Assembly: GCA_000242935.3 (NCBI GenBank)
Contig: CP007053.1
Span: 930,001 to 994,000 of the forward strand
DNA length: 64,000 bases
Direction: 5' to 3'
Source: Opitutaceae bacterium TAV5
GTDB lineage: Bacteria > Verrucomicrobiota > Verrucomicrobiia > Opitutales > Opitutaceae
The notes under the pieces are model-generated. The model was not told the origin of the DNA. It ran no database searches and saw only the letters and a program-made list of their open reading frames with translations. Made by a program: the position numbers and the translations under genes. The first letter of the stretch is position 1. Every line of letters begins with the position of its first letter. Positions 27,701 through 35,638 of the stretch are shown piece after piece.

Positions 27701-27879
27701 CTGGCGGACTCTGGGATGCGTACAACCTGAGCGACTACATTACGGGGACCGGGCAGCTTCTGGTCAGCCCCATCCCCGAACCAGGCTCGTGGGCCGCTTT
27801 CGGCGGCTGCCTGTGCCTGCTCTTCGCGCTGGCTCGTCGTCTCCGCCGGCCAGCCGCACCGGAGGTGCCTGGCCGATGA
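24718..27879 (+). CDS. Beta-solenoid autotransporter-like protein with PEP-CTERM anchor
   Basis: Protein of 1,053 residues. A signal peptide (ASLALAAGAVSLPAATW) is followed by a domain with WTNPASWDGG, typical of proteins with autotransporter-associated beta-strand repeats. The body is a long Gly/Ala-rich beta-helix with recurring patterns such as LxVxGxGSxLxxG and ISGGA. The C-terminus has a PEP-CTERM sorting signal: PIPEPGSW, a hydrophobic helix (AAFGGCLCLLFALARRL) and an Arg cluster. PEP-CTERM proteins are processed by exosortase and attached at the cell surface or to exopolysaccharide; exosortase is not in the window. No outer-membrane beta-barrel is present. Start overlaps the DUF11 gene; stop overlaps the next gene as ATGA. 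Confidence 0.82.
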   Translation: MFIETARRRLASLALAAGAVSLPAATWMAPGTEDWTNPASWDGGAAPGPWDVAEILNGGTSRIGNDVTAVAGALDIGAGASGSGAVVISGANARLEVQWETRLGGGGGTGLIDVSGGGVASLASLHAGPGGTSILRIGGAGSQVNAGAVNLETVADITVRDEGAMSVSGEFGMHGGGSLLVHGAGSVLRTGEFAYALGPGGTPAGEAAVRVADGGTLALAGGAGGAVGGIRIGETGGKHTDATLLLVEGENSRIAIGRDESSPLGSHYSLRLYQGVTRIAGGGGITAKADEGVYAGGIDVLGSARFFVDGTGSFADVGNLSVGDHAIARISGGASLRSWTYGSIYGNGRVEITDTGTLFSSDGLVMQGGELVLSGGAGMNTGLDGGTGTRGIHIGTLAGPVARARAEGAGTLWESVGPVHVGKDGGEGILEISDGARVVFGQDDSLSPDRSFFSAGASGTGRVDISGGGVLETVGTASLGGIGNRQSIEGTQGALTVSGDKSEWRHAGGLYINRYSSLAVESGGTATISGGIRVNFDDTGDTRGRIAVRGAGSRLTVGSISLDGAGLDMDVTDGGRLAVDTSLGMHGESSLSVRGAGSTLTADTVTAAGRLLEIRAGATAELRELTVAGHLVVDGAGTRLDLLGPAETSANRSYLIISNEGARADGEAATAVFSGGARVSSADRQQYVPYVIAVPGIGTEAHLIGSYRAAAWIGAGADKDNPASLLVTGAGTSWTHEGSLYLRGQSEVTVSGGATVEVSHGTFVATESFHNEAASVETSNNVLTVDAGSRLRTAWVALGSGNANVVLRGTLEAGSIFRTATAADDIEGNLGKRTVLFDGATFRVTADGWRLGDGATPGETFGNDILYGRNFHSRINVNGFAHGELVLADGGLVIDTSEMAAIGEEVSISATFTGNGGLVKTGEGALRLVNGKSSRTVRHHDFTGGITVREGLLGLSDASMDPATVITLFSGATLELDFEGIMTVAALVVDGQSLAGGLWDAYNLSDYITGTGQLLVSPIPEPGSWAAFGGCLCLLFALARRLRRPAAPEVPGR

Positions 27880-29306
27880 ACGGGAGCCTTCGCGAACATT
27901 TTGACTGGGTCGCCGGGCATGACGGGAAAGCGCGCAAGCGGCAAACCGGCTTCCACCGGCAGCTGGCCCGGTGGTTCCGCTTCCAGATTCCCGAAAAGAG
28001 CCGGGTACTGGAATGGGGATGCGGAAGCGGCGAATTGTTGCGCGCGCTCGCACCCGCCCGCGGACTCGGCGTCGATCTGAGCCCGCGCAAGATCGGGAAG
28101 GCCCGACGTTCCACCGCGCCGGATGGCGCCGGCCCCTGCTGCGAGTTTCGCACCGGCGATGTGATGGAGGATGTGATCGAGGAAAAATTCGACCATATTG
28201 TCATGGATTATCTGGCGGGATATGTACCCGATATCCAGAGAGCCCTGGAGAATGTCCGGCACTCCGCCCATCCGCGCACCCGGCTCTATATCACGACGCT
28301 GAATACACCGTGGAAATACGTGCTCGGGTGGGGAGAACGGATCGGCTGGGTCATGAAACAGCCACCGAGCAACTGGCTGTCGAGCCAGGATATCGTCAAT
28401 CTGCTCGAACTGGCAGGATGGGAGGTTGTATGCACTCACCAATTACAGCTCTGGCCTTTCGAGACGCCGGTGCTGGGCACACTTCTGAACCGGTTCGCCG
28501 CCCGGATGCCCCTGCTGCGGCATTGCTGCATGACCCTGGCTTTCGTGGCCCGACCGAGGGCGTCGCCGCCACAGGAGGAAGCAATCTCCTGCTCGGTCGT
28601 CATCCCCGCCCGCAACGAGGCCGGAAATATCCGGCCGGCTCTCGAACGGGTGCCGGTCCTGGGCCGCCGCACGGAGATCATCTTCGTTGAAGGCGGGAGC
28701 ACCGATGACACCTGGGAAACGATCCTGAAGGAAATCGCCCTCTATGCCGGCCCTCATTGCGTGCGCGCCATTCGCCAGCCCGGAAAGGGAAAATGGGATG
28801 CCGTCCGGACCGGTTTCGCCGCAGCCCGCGGCGAGGTGCTGGTCATCCAGGATGCGGACCTGACGGCGCCTCCCGAAGACCTGCCCAAGTTTTACGAGAC
28901 GGTGGCCGGAGGCCTCGCCGAATTTGCCAACGGATGCCGCCTGGTCTACCCGATGGAGTCGCGGGCCATGCGCCTGCTCAATTTTGCCGGGAACAAGTTT
29001 TTTGCCTCCGCCCTGTCCTGGGTTCTGGGGCAGCCGGTCAAGGACAGCCTGTGCGGCACCAAAATGATCCGGCGCGACGATTACGAGCGTCTGCTCGGGC
29101 GCATTTCCTCTTTCGGGGATTTCGACCCGTTCGGCGATTTCAACCTCATTTACGGCGCGGCGCTGCTCAACCTGCGCATCCGCGACATCCCCGTGCGCTA
29201 CCGGGACCGGACTTACGGCGACACCAATATCTCCCGCTTCTCGCACGGCTGGATGCTGCTCAAAATGACCTGGTTCGGGCTATGCCATATCCGGTTCCAC
29301 AAATGA
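27876..29306 (+). CDS. Fused SAM methyltransferase / GT2 glycosyltransferase
   Basis: Protein of 476 residues joining two enzymes. Residues about 25-225 form a class I S-adenosylmethionine methyltransferase with motif I VLEWGCGSGELL (44-55). Residues about 237-476 form a GT2-family (GT-A fold) glycosyltransferase: it starts SVVIPARNEAGN, and has VEGGSTDDTW and the DxD-like QDADLT (325-330). The GT half resembles polyprenyl-phosphate sugar transferases. The ATG overlaps the stop of the PEP-CTERM gene, so sugar-lipid or glycan synthesis is coupled to surface-protein expression. It probably acts at the cytoplasmic face of the inner membrane. The substrates are unknown. Confidence 0.85.
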   Translation: MNGSLREHFDWVAGHDGKARKRQTGFHRQLARWFRFQIPEKSRVLEWGCGSGELLRALAPARGLGVDLSPRKIGKARRSTAPDGAGPCCEFRTGDVMEDVIEEKFDHIVMDYLAGYVPDIQRALENVRHSAHPRTRLYITTLNTPWKYVLGWGERIGWVMKQPPSNWLSSQDIVNLLELAGWEVVCTHQLQLWPFETPVLGTLLNRFAARMPLLRHCCMTLAFVARPRASPPQEEAISCSVVIPARNEAGNIRPALERVPVLGRRTEIIFVEGGSTDDTWETILKEIALYAGPHCVRAIRQPGKGKWDAVRTGFAAARGEVLVIQDADLTAPPEDLPKFYETVAGGLAEFANGCRLVYPMESRAMRLLNFAGNKFFASALSWVLGQPVKDSLCGTKMIRRDDYERLLGRISSFGDFDPFGDFNLIYGAALLNLRIRDIPVRYRDRTYGDTNISRFSHGWMLLKMTWFGLCHIRFHK

Positions 29307-29351
29307 CCCCTTCCGTACCTTGCCCGCCAATGCCGGAACTGCTGTCGCACC

Positions 29352-31289
29352 ATGAGCAACGATAACCGACCGACAACCGGACCAGATTCCGTCCATGCTC
29401 CCGGAACGTCCCGCACCCCGGTGTTTGTCTGCGCGGGCATCCTGATCCTGGCGGTCGCCACCTGCTGGTGGAACAGCCTGTCGGCTCCGTTCATCTTCGA
29501 CGATATCCGGGCCATTCTGAAAAACGACAGCATCCGCAAACTGTGGCCCCTGACGGATGTGCTCAATCCGGTGCAGGAGTCCAACGGCGTGCAGGGCAGA
29601 CCGCTCGTGAACCTGTCACTTGCCCTGAACTACGCTGCCGGCGGAGATCATGACACGCGCCCGTATCACGCCACCAACATGCTGTTCCAGGCCGGATGCG
29701 CGCTGCTGCTGTTCGGCTGCGTACGCCGGACGCTGCTGCTGCCCTCCATGCGGGAGAAGTACGGCCAAGGGTCCGTGCCGCTGGCCTTTTCGGTCGCCCT
29801 GCTCTGGGCGATCCACCCGCTGCAAACCGAATCGGTGACCTGCATCATCCAGCGCACGGAACTGATCGTGAGCTTCTTTTTTCTGGGGATGCTTTATTGT
29901 TTCACAAGAGGCCAGGATTCCCCCCATCGCGGTTTCTGGCTCGCGCTTTCCTGGTGCGCCTGCGTCCTCGGGGTGGCCAGCAAGGAAGTGATGATCACGG
30001 CTCCGGTGGTCGTGCTGCTGTACGACCGCGCCTTCGTCGCCGGTTCGTTCGGCGAGGTCTGGAGACGCCGCCGGTTTCTTTACGCCGGTTATCTGGCAAC
30101 CTGGATTCTGCTGACGGTTCTCATGCTGGACAACGGAGGCCGGGCCGGCGCGGCCGGTTTCGGGCTGGGCGTGTCGTGGTGGGAATCCCTGCTGACCCAG
30201 GCCTGGGCTATCGTCCGGTATCTCCGGCTCTGCTTCTGGCCACATCCGCTCGTCCTCGACTACGGTTCTTTCACCATCCGCTCGGCATCCGCGGTTGCCG
30301 GGCAGGGGATTCTCATGCTGGCCCTGCTCGGATCGACGGCGTGGGCCCTGGTGAAGCATCCGAAACCGGGCTTTGTCGCCGCGTCGTTTTTTGTCATCCT
30401 CGCCCCCAGTTCGAGCGTCGTGCCGCTGGTGACCCAGATGGTCGCGGAGCACCGCATGCACCTGCCGCTGGCCTGCGTGGTGGTGCTGGTTGTGTTCGGG
30501 TTGTTCGAGACAGGCGTGCGTCGCGGGCTGCTCGTTCCGGTGTCGCTGGCCGCGCTCCTGCTTGGCACGACGACCGTGGCCCGCAACCGCGACTACCTGT
30601 CCGAGGAGACCCTGTGGCGCAAAAATATCGCGGCGTTCCCTTCGTCTGCCCGCGCCCGCACCTGGCTCGGTTCTGTTTTGTCACGGGAAAAGCGTTACGA
30701 GGAGGCCGCGCTTCTTTTCCGGGAAACGATCTTGCAGGATCCCCGTTCCCAAACGTCAGCCTATGCGGGACTGGCGAAATGCTACTCCGAACTCGGACGG
30801 GAAGAAGACGCCATGCGCGTGCTTCAGGAGTTGATTTCCAGAGGAATGGCGGACGCCTCTGCCTGGCGCGTGCAGGGTGATCTTTACAGGAAGCGCGGCG
30901 ACCTGCCGCGGGCCGTCGAGGCATTCCGCAAAGCCGTGGAAATGGATCCGAAAACGCCGGCGTTGTTCATTCTGTATTTCCAGGCGTTGCTCGATGCCGG
31001 CATGTGGACAGAGGCGGAGGAGATCTGCCGGTTGCTGGAAAAACATGCCCCTGACGATACCCGGACCTTTCTCCTGAAGGGAAAACTGTCACTGACCCGC
31101 GGAGACAACGGTGAGGCGCTGGAACAGTTGCAGAAGGCCCTGGAACTGACGGAACGGCCGGTGCGCGAGCATTACGAGGCGCTGGCCCAGGCGTGCCGCG
31201 CGCTGCAACGCCACGATGAGGCGGAAAGGTACGAACGACTGGCGGAGACCGTTTCGCCGTCAGCGGAAGGAGGCCCGGACGGACAATGA
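29352..31289 (+). CDS. TMTC-like multi-spanning glycosyltransferase with TPR domain
   Basis: Protein of 645 residues. The N-terminal about 400 residues contain around nine to eleven hydrophobic helices and an early acidic motif FDD (49-51) in the first extracytoplasmic loop, as in GT-C lipid-linked-sugar glycosyltransferases and the TMTC O-mannosyltransferase group. The C-terminal about 230 residues are tetratricopeptide repeats (EKRYEEAALLFRETI, RGDLPRAVEAFRKAVEMDP). TMTC-type proteins transfer mannose from a polyprenyl-phosphate donor to proteins. The upstream GT2 domain could make such a donor. The call is by architecture; donor and acceptor are inferred. Confidence 0.72.
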   Translation: MSNDNRPTTGPDSVHAPGTSRTPVFVCAGILILAVATCWWNSLSAPFIFDDIRAILKNDSIRKLWPLTDVLNPVQESNGVQGRPLVNLSLALNYAAGGDHDTRPYHATNMLFQAGCALLLFGCVRRTLLLPSMREKYGQGSVPLAFSVALLWAIHPLQTESVTCIIQRTELIVSFFFLGMLYCFTRGQDSPHRGFWLALSWCACVLGVASKEVMITAPVVVLLYDRAFVAGSFGEVWRRRRFLYAGYLATWILLTVLMLDNGGRAGAAGFGLGVSWWESLLTQAWAIVRYLRLCFWPHPLVLDYGSFTIRSASAVAGQGILMLALLGSTAWALVKHPKPGFVAASFFVILAPSSSVVPLVTQMVAEHRMHLPLACVVVLVVFGLFETGVRRGLLVPVSLAALLLGTTTVARNRDYLSEETLWRKNIAAFPSSARARTWLGSVLSREKRYEEAALLFRETILQDPRSQTSAYAGLAKCYSELGREEDAMRVLQELISRGMADASAWRVQGDLYRKRGDLPRAVEAFRKAVEMDPKTPALFILYFQALLDAGMWTEAEEICRLLEKHAPDDTRTFLLKGKLSLTRGDNGEALEQLQKALELTERPVREHYEALAQACRALQRHDEAERYERLAETVSPSAEGGPDGQ

Positions 31290-32098
31290 GCAGGAATCCC
31301 GGGAAATCATCGGGCGCGGGCGCGCCGTCAATTCCGGCTGCGCAGCACAACATTGAAATCATGCGCAATCGCGAGGCCTGGCAGAGAAAGCCGGCCTTGC
31401 GGGCGGCATACGGAGATTTCTATCGCCTGATCGCCTCGGCGATCGACCGGGAGATTCCGGGCATGATCGTCGAACTGGGCTCCGGCATGGGAAACATCAA
31501 AAACCGGATACCGGACTGCATCACTACGGACATCTTCCCCAACCCGTGGCTGGACAGACAGGAAAATGCCTACCGCCTGTCTTTCGCGTCCGGCAGCGTC
31601 GCGACGCTGGTCCTGTTTGATGTGTGGCACCATCTGCGTTATCCGGGGACGGCACTGGCCGAATTTCACCGCGTGCTGGCGCCCGGCGGTCGCGTCATCC
31701 TGTTCGAACCGGCGATAAGCTGGCTGGGAAGGCTCGTTTACGGACTGGCGCATCACGAACCCGTGGCATTGAACGAACCGGTGACCTGGGAAGCGCCCGA
31801 AGGATTTTCTCCGGAAAAGATCGACTACTTTGCCGCCCAGGGAGCAGCCACGCGCATGTTCTGGTGGAAAACGCACGCGGACCGTCTTGCCGGATGGAAA
31901 ACCGTCCGCGTGCAGCCTCTGGCATCGTTTGCCTACCTTGCCACCGGAGGATTTTCGAAACGCCAGATCGGAAACCTGCACCTGTACCGGTTCCTGAAAG
32001 CGGCGGATCGCATTCTCGCGTGCGCCCCCCGCCTGCTGGCCACCCGTCTTCTCGTTATCCTGGAGAAAAACCGGGACGACCCACCTGCAAATCCGTAA
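31286..32098 (+). CDS. Class I SAM-dependent methyltransferase
   Basis: Protein of 270 residues with motif I VELGSGMGN (62-70), an acidic motif II region (ITTDIFPNPW) and a Methyltransf_11-like core (LFDVWHHLRYPGTALAEFHR, then LAPGGRVILFEP). The start overlaps the stop of the TMTC-like gene (ATGA), so it belongs to the same glycan cluster. Likely it methylates a sugar or lipid-linked glycan, which is inference from context; the methyl acceptor cannot be read from sequence. Confidence 0.82.
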   Translation: MSRNPGKSSGAGAPSIPAAQHNIEIMRNREAWQRKPALRAAYGDFYRLIASAIDREIPGMIVELGSGMGNIKNRIPDCITTDIFPNPWLDRQENAYRLSFASGSVATLVLFDVWHHLRYPGTALAEFHRVLAPGGRVILFEPAISWLGRLVYGLAHHEPVALNEPVTWEAPEGFSPEKIDYFAAQGAATRMFWWKTHADRLAGWKTVRVQPLASFAYLATGGFSKRQIGNLHLYRFLKAADRILACAPRLLATRLLVILEKNRDDPPANP

Positions 32099-32117
32099 TT
32101 CCGATAGCCGTCATACC

Positions 32118-32408
32118 ATGAAAAACTGCCGATCCCTGCTGTTCCTCCTCTTCATTCCCTGCCTGGTGCTCGCTGCGCGCGATTCCGCGGTCTCTTCGGG
32201 CCATATCGCCAGGATCGAGAAGAACCTGAACTACATCGAACAGGAATTTCGCAACAACGCCCGCGTGTCTTCCGTGGAGCTCAGGATGTCCGCCGACAAG
32301 GAGCTGCTTCTCTCCCTGGCGCACGAGGTGCTGGCCCTGCGCAAGGAGACGGATGCCCTCCGTATCGAACTCGACGTGTTGAAAAAAGAGAACGAAAAGA
32401 ATAAATGA
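32118..32408 (+). CDS. Small exported coiled-coil protein
   Basis: Protein of 96 residues: an uncleaved or cleaved signal sequence (SLLFLLFIPCLVLAA) followed by helical sequence, with a clear coiled coil at the end (EVLALRKETDALRIELDVLK). No family recognised. It follows the methyltransferase by 19 bases and precedes the broken acyltransferase. It may be a periplasmic accessory of the glycan-modifying set. Confidence 0.6.
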   Translation: MKNCRSLLFLLFIPCLVLAARDSAVSSGHIARIEKNLNYIEQEFRNNARVSSVELRMSADKELLLSLAHEVLALRKETDALRIELDVLKKENEKNK

Positions 32409-32557
32409 GCACTGCAAATACGCTATGGCGGATGCACCATGCCGATACGCACGCGCGGAGCTTCGGGGCAAGTCGCCGGAAGCCGCGGTAACCGGATCGC
32501 GTCCCCGGCCGGGTCTCCCGCAAGGAGATACTCCTCACACAGAGTCTGCAATCACAC

Positions 32558-34215
32558 GTGAATATCGACAACTCGGGGAACCCTGTCCTTCCGCTTGTTT
32601 ATCGGCCCGAAATCGATGGCCTGCGAGCTATCGCAGTGCTGGCGGTCGTTTGCCATCACGCCAATCTTTCCTGTCCGGGAGGCTTCGTCGGGGTCGATGT
32701 GTTTTTTGTCCTTTCCGGTTTTCTGGTTACAGCCATCCGCTCCGTCGACCGCGTACGCTTCGCAGGCTCCTTCCAGCGGGACTTCTGGGCAGCCTTGTCC
32801 TGTCGGTCGTACTGTTACCACATTACAACCGGTTCACTTTTTACATGCTGCCGACAAGAGCATGGGAATTGCTTTGCGGAGCCTTGCTTGCGGCGCTCCC
32901 GGCAAACCTGTTTCCGGTCCATCGCGGCATCCGGGAAGTCTTTTCCCTGCTGGGGCTGGCCGGGATACTGATTCCCGTCTGGCTGTATTCGAAAGACGTC
33001 CCTTTCCCGGGTTTTCTGGCGGTTCCTCCCTGCCTCGGGGCTACGGCTTTTATCTGGAGCAATACTTGCCCGCCCGGCCGCAACCTGCAGCCGACCCTGC
33101 CGGGTAAGCTGCTCTCCCTGCGACCGATGGTTTTTGTCGGGTTGATCTCGTATTCCCTCTATCTGTGGCATTGGCCGCTTGTCGTGCTTCAACAATACGG
33201 GGCGCCGTCGATCAGCCATCTGTCGGTGCTTGCAAGATCGGGGCTGGTCGCGGTCGCCGCCTGGATTGCCGTGATATCGTGGCTATATATAGAAACACCC
33301 TTCCGCAAACGACAGATCGCGAAGACGCAAAAAGGGATCTTCCTGGTTGCCGGCGCGGCGATCGCCTCGATCGTGCTGGCGAGCGGATTCAGTATGAAGG
33401 CAAACGGTCTTCGCCTGTCCGAAGCGGCCAAGCTGGTGCGCTTGAACGAAATCGCCTCGGAAGACCGCAACAGGCTGCCGGATACCACCGACGACGATAT
33501 TGTCGCCGGGCGTCTGCATCGTTTCGGGACTGTCGGATCCGGTAATCCCGTACGGTTGCTGGCCTGGGGCGACAGTCATGCAAAACACACGATCGCGGCA
33601 TTGGACTTTTTTTGCCGAGAGGCAGGCATGGCCGGCGAAGCGGCTCTGGCCGACGGCACGCCCCCCCTCATCGGAGTGCCGGTCAAGGGATCGTTTCTCG
33701 GAGACAAGTCCGCCGACTGGGCCGAAGCCGTGATCCGCCACATTGAAAAAAAGAACATCACCCGCGTGATGCTGATCGCGCGGTGGAGTTACTATGAGGA
33801 GAAAGATCCCGTACGCCTGGAGGCAGCCTTGCACGAGACCATCCGGCGACTGGACGAGATCGGCTGCAAGGTCTTGATATTGCTGTGCACTCCCGACCTG
33901 AATGCGTCGGCTCCGCAAATGCTCGTCCGCAAGTACCGCACAGGGGAAGACAACCTGACATTCCGCCAAACCGGAGAAGAGCACCTCCGGAAAAACACCA
34001 TTATCTATCGGCTCTCCGGGCAACGCCTGCCCTCCCTGTTCGTCGACCCTGCTCCGTTACTTATGGAAGCGGATACGGGGCGGTACCGCGCCGCGCTCGA
34101 CGGAGTCGCCCTTTATTACGATAACACGCATCTTACAGTCCGCGGCGCCAGGCACGTGTTGCTTCCCCTGTTTCGCGAAGTCATGCCAGCCTGGCTGGGC
34201 GACTCCCGGCAGTAG
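32558..34215 (+). pseudogene. Acyltransferase-3/SGNH gene with internal deletion and frame change
   Basis: Remains of an OafA/YrhL-type O-acetyltransferase that would acetylate surface glycans. The 5' part (GTG 32558, frame 2) reads [17 protein letters not shown] and [20 protein letters not shown], the canonical start of the family. Near 32730-32775 the sequence switches to frame 1 and continues directly at [12 protein letters not shown] and [16 protein letters not shown]. In intact relatives more than 100 residues separate these motifs, so a segment with several transmembrane helices is missing. The 3' part is otherwise complete: further helices, then an SGNH hydrolase-like domain (WGDSHAKHT at its start, DNTHLT near the end). 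Decay or an assembly error are both possible. Confidence 0.82.
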
Positions 34216-34313
34216 ATGATTTCAAGCCGGCTTGCGCCTCCCTAAGCTCTGTGTCAGGGTCTTGCGCTCTCCGCGCAATTCCCGATCGGGAGAATCGACC
34301 GGCTTGTCTCCGC

Positions 34314-34348
34314 AAAAAAACCGCGGCGCCTTCGAGGCCGCCGCGGTT
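34314..34348 (-). terminator. Rho-independent terminator of the minus-strand operon
   Basis: Read on the minus strand: a perfect GC-rich inverted repeat (aaccgcggcg / cgccgcggtt, about 10-base apex) followed immediately by a run of T (seven A at 34314-34320 on the plus strand). It sits about 50 bases after the stop of the Gfo/Idh gene and should end transcripts from that strand. On the plus strand there is no T-run, so it is not a terminator for the acyltransferase remnant. Confidence 0.85.
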
Positions 34349-34400
34349 CTGATTTCGTCCAGGAGCAGAAACGGAATTACGCGATGCTATCCGTAGCCGA

Positions 34401-35501
34401 TTATTTGATACGCACTTCTTTCCCGGTTTTCGCCGAGAGGTAGATCGCGTCGAGGATCTTCTGGACCGCGAGCGATTCCTCGGGCTTCACGTACGGGTCG
34501 GCCTTGCCGAGCAGGCAGTCGATGAAGTGCACCATGCGGTTGGCGCTCACCAGGCTGGCCGAGGTGGTCACCAGTTCGGTCACATAACCGGTCGGCGCCG
34601 TGCGGAACATTTGCAGCGGCGGGAACAGGATGCCGGCGTCGGTGCCGAAAAGCTGCGTGCCGTTGAAATCCGGGAACGGCTGGTGCGCCGCCCAGGAGGC
34701 TTCCAGCAGCACGGTGCGGCCGCTGCGCAGCTTGATCAGCGCCACGGACAGGTCATCCACATCGAAGGGCTGGCCCGGGGTGATCTCGCCCTTGCCCCAG
34801 TTGCCGCCGCCGAGGCCGCGCGGGCCGAACTTGGCATAGGTCTGACCGCTGACGGCCGCCGCGTCGAACTCGCCCATGAGGTACAGGCAGCGGTCGAGCG
34901 CATGCACGCCGATGTCATAGGTGGCGCCGCCAGCCGCGAACTTTTTCTGCGTGAACCAGGAACCGATGCGCGGGATGCCCGTGCGGCGGGTCCAGGCGGT
35001 CTTCGCATGGTAAACGTCGCCGAGCACGCCTTTCGCGATGAGACCCTTGGCCGTCTGCACCTCGGGGGTGAAACGGTTGTTCTGGCCGACCATGAAGAGC
35101 ACTTTCTGCTTCTTCGCCTCGGCCACGAGCTTCGCGGCGTCGGCGGCGTTGGTCGCCATCGGCTTGTCGAGCATCACGTGCTTGCCCGCGCGGAGGGCGG
35201 CGAGCGAAACGGGCGCGTGCAGGTAGTTGGGCAGTGCGATCGAGAAGATGTCGATGTCGGGGCGGGAGAGGAGCACCTTGTAATCGGTGACGACTTCCGG
35301 GATACCGAACTTGTCGGCGGCTTCCTTGCCGCGTTCGGGCGAGACTTCGGCAATCGCCACGACGTTGGCCGCCGGGTGTTGCTTGAAGGAATTGATGTGA
35401 TCGAGACCGATCGCGCCGGCGCCGATCACGGCGACGTTGAACGAATCCTTGCCGGACAGTTTTGCGGGTTTGGATGATTTGGTCCTGGTAGATTTAGCCA
35501 T
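34401..35501 (-). CDS. Gfo/Idh/MocA-family sugar oxidoreductase
   Basis: NAD(P)-dependent oxidoreductase of 366 residues. A Lys-rich leader (TRTKSSKPAKLSGKD) precedes a Rossmann domain with VAVIGAGAIG (23-32). The family motif is LDKPMA (111-116), with Asp where most members have Glu before Lys-Pro. The C-terminal half is the GFO_IDH_MocA_C substrate domain with GATYDIGVHALD, which contributes the catalytic Asp/His. The substrate is probably a sugar or inositol derivative. The gene is last in a minus-strand run with an isomerase, an alginate-lyase-like enzyme and a GH130 enzyme. Start at 35501 is chosen because upstream codons lie in the AT-rich spacer. Confidence 0.9.
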   Translation of the reverse strand: MAKSTRTKSSKPAKLSGKDSFNVAVIGAGAIGLDHINSFKQHPAANVVAIAEVSPERGKEAADKFGIPEVVTDYKVLLSRPDIDIFSIALPNYLHAPVSLAALRAGKHVMLDKPMATNAADAAKLVAEAKKQKVLFMVGQNNRFTPEVQTAKGLIAKGVLGDVYHAKTAWTRRTGIPRIGSWFTQKKFAAGGATYDIGVHALDRCLYLMGEFDAAAVSGQTYAKFGPRGLGGGNWGKGEITPGQPFDVDDLSVALIKLRSGRTVLLEASWAAHQPFPDFNGTQLFGTDAGILFPPLQMFRTAPTGYVTELVTTSASLVSANRMVHFIDCLLGKADPYVKPEESLAVQKILDAIYLSAKTGKEVRIK

Positions 35502-35638
35502 GGTGGATGGGTAGAAGTTTGAAATTTGAAACCAGAAGTCTGAAGTTGGCAGTTTGTAATTGGAAATTAGTGACAGAGGGCTGGTCATCCGGACCAATTC
35601 CCAATTACCAATTTCCAACTACACCCGGCGCAGCCGGG
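35502..35638. repeat. AT-rich spacer with short direct repeats and a hairpin
   Basis: This 137-base gap is strikingly AT-rich compared with both flanking genes. It contains repeated near-identical words: tttgaaatttgaaa near 35519, and aattggaaatta, caattcccaattaccaattt in 35557-35615. At 35623-35639 lies a 7-bp hairpin (acccggc-gca-gccgggt) that ends within the isomerase stop codon. Such words recur between genes in several bacterial groups, but copy number cannot be checked here. The hairpin lacks a T-run on either strand. Confidence 0.5.

Noticed and set aside
34223-34291. Two 12-base palindromes (caagccggcttg, tcccgatcggga) after the broken acyltransferase
   Set aside because: Short, no T-run and no gene they clearly serve. 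Considered chance in GC-rich sequence.
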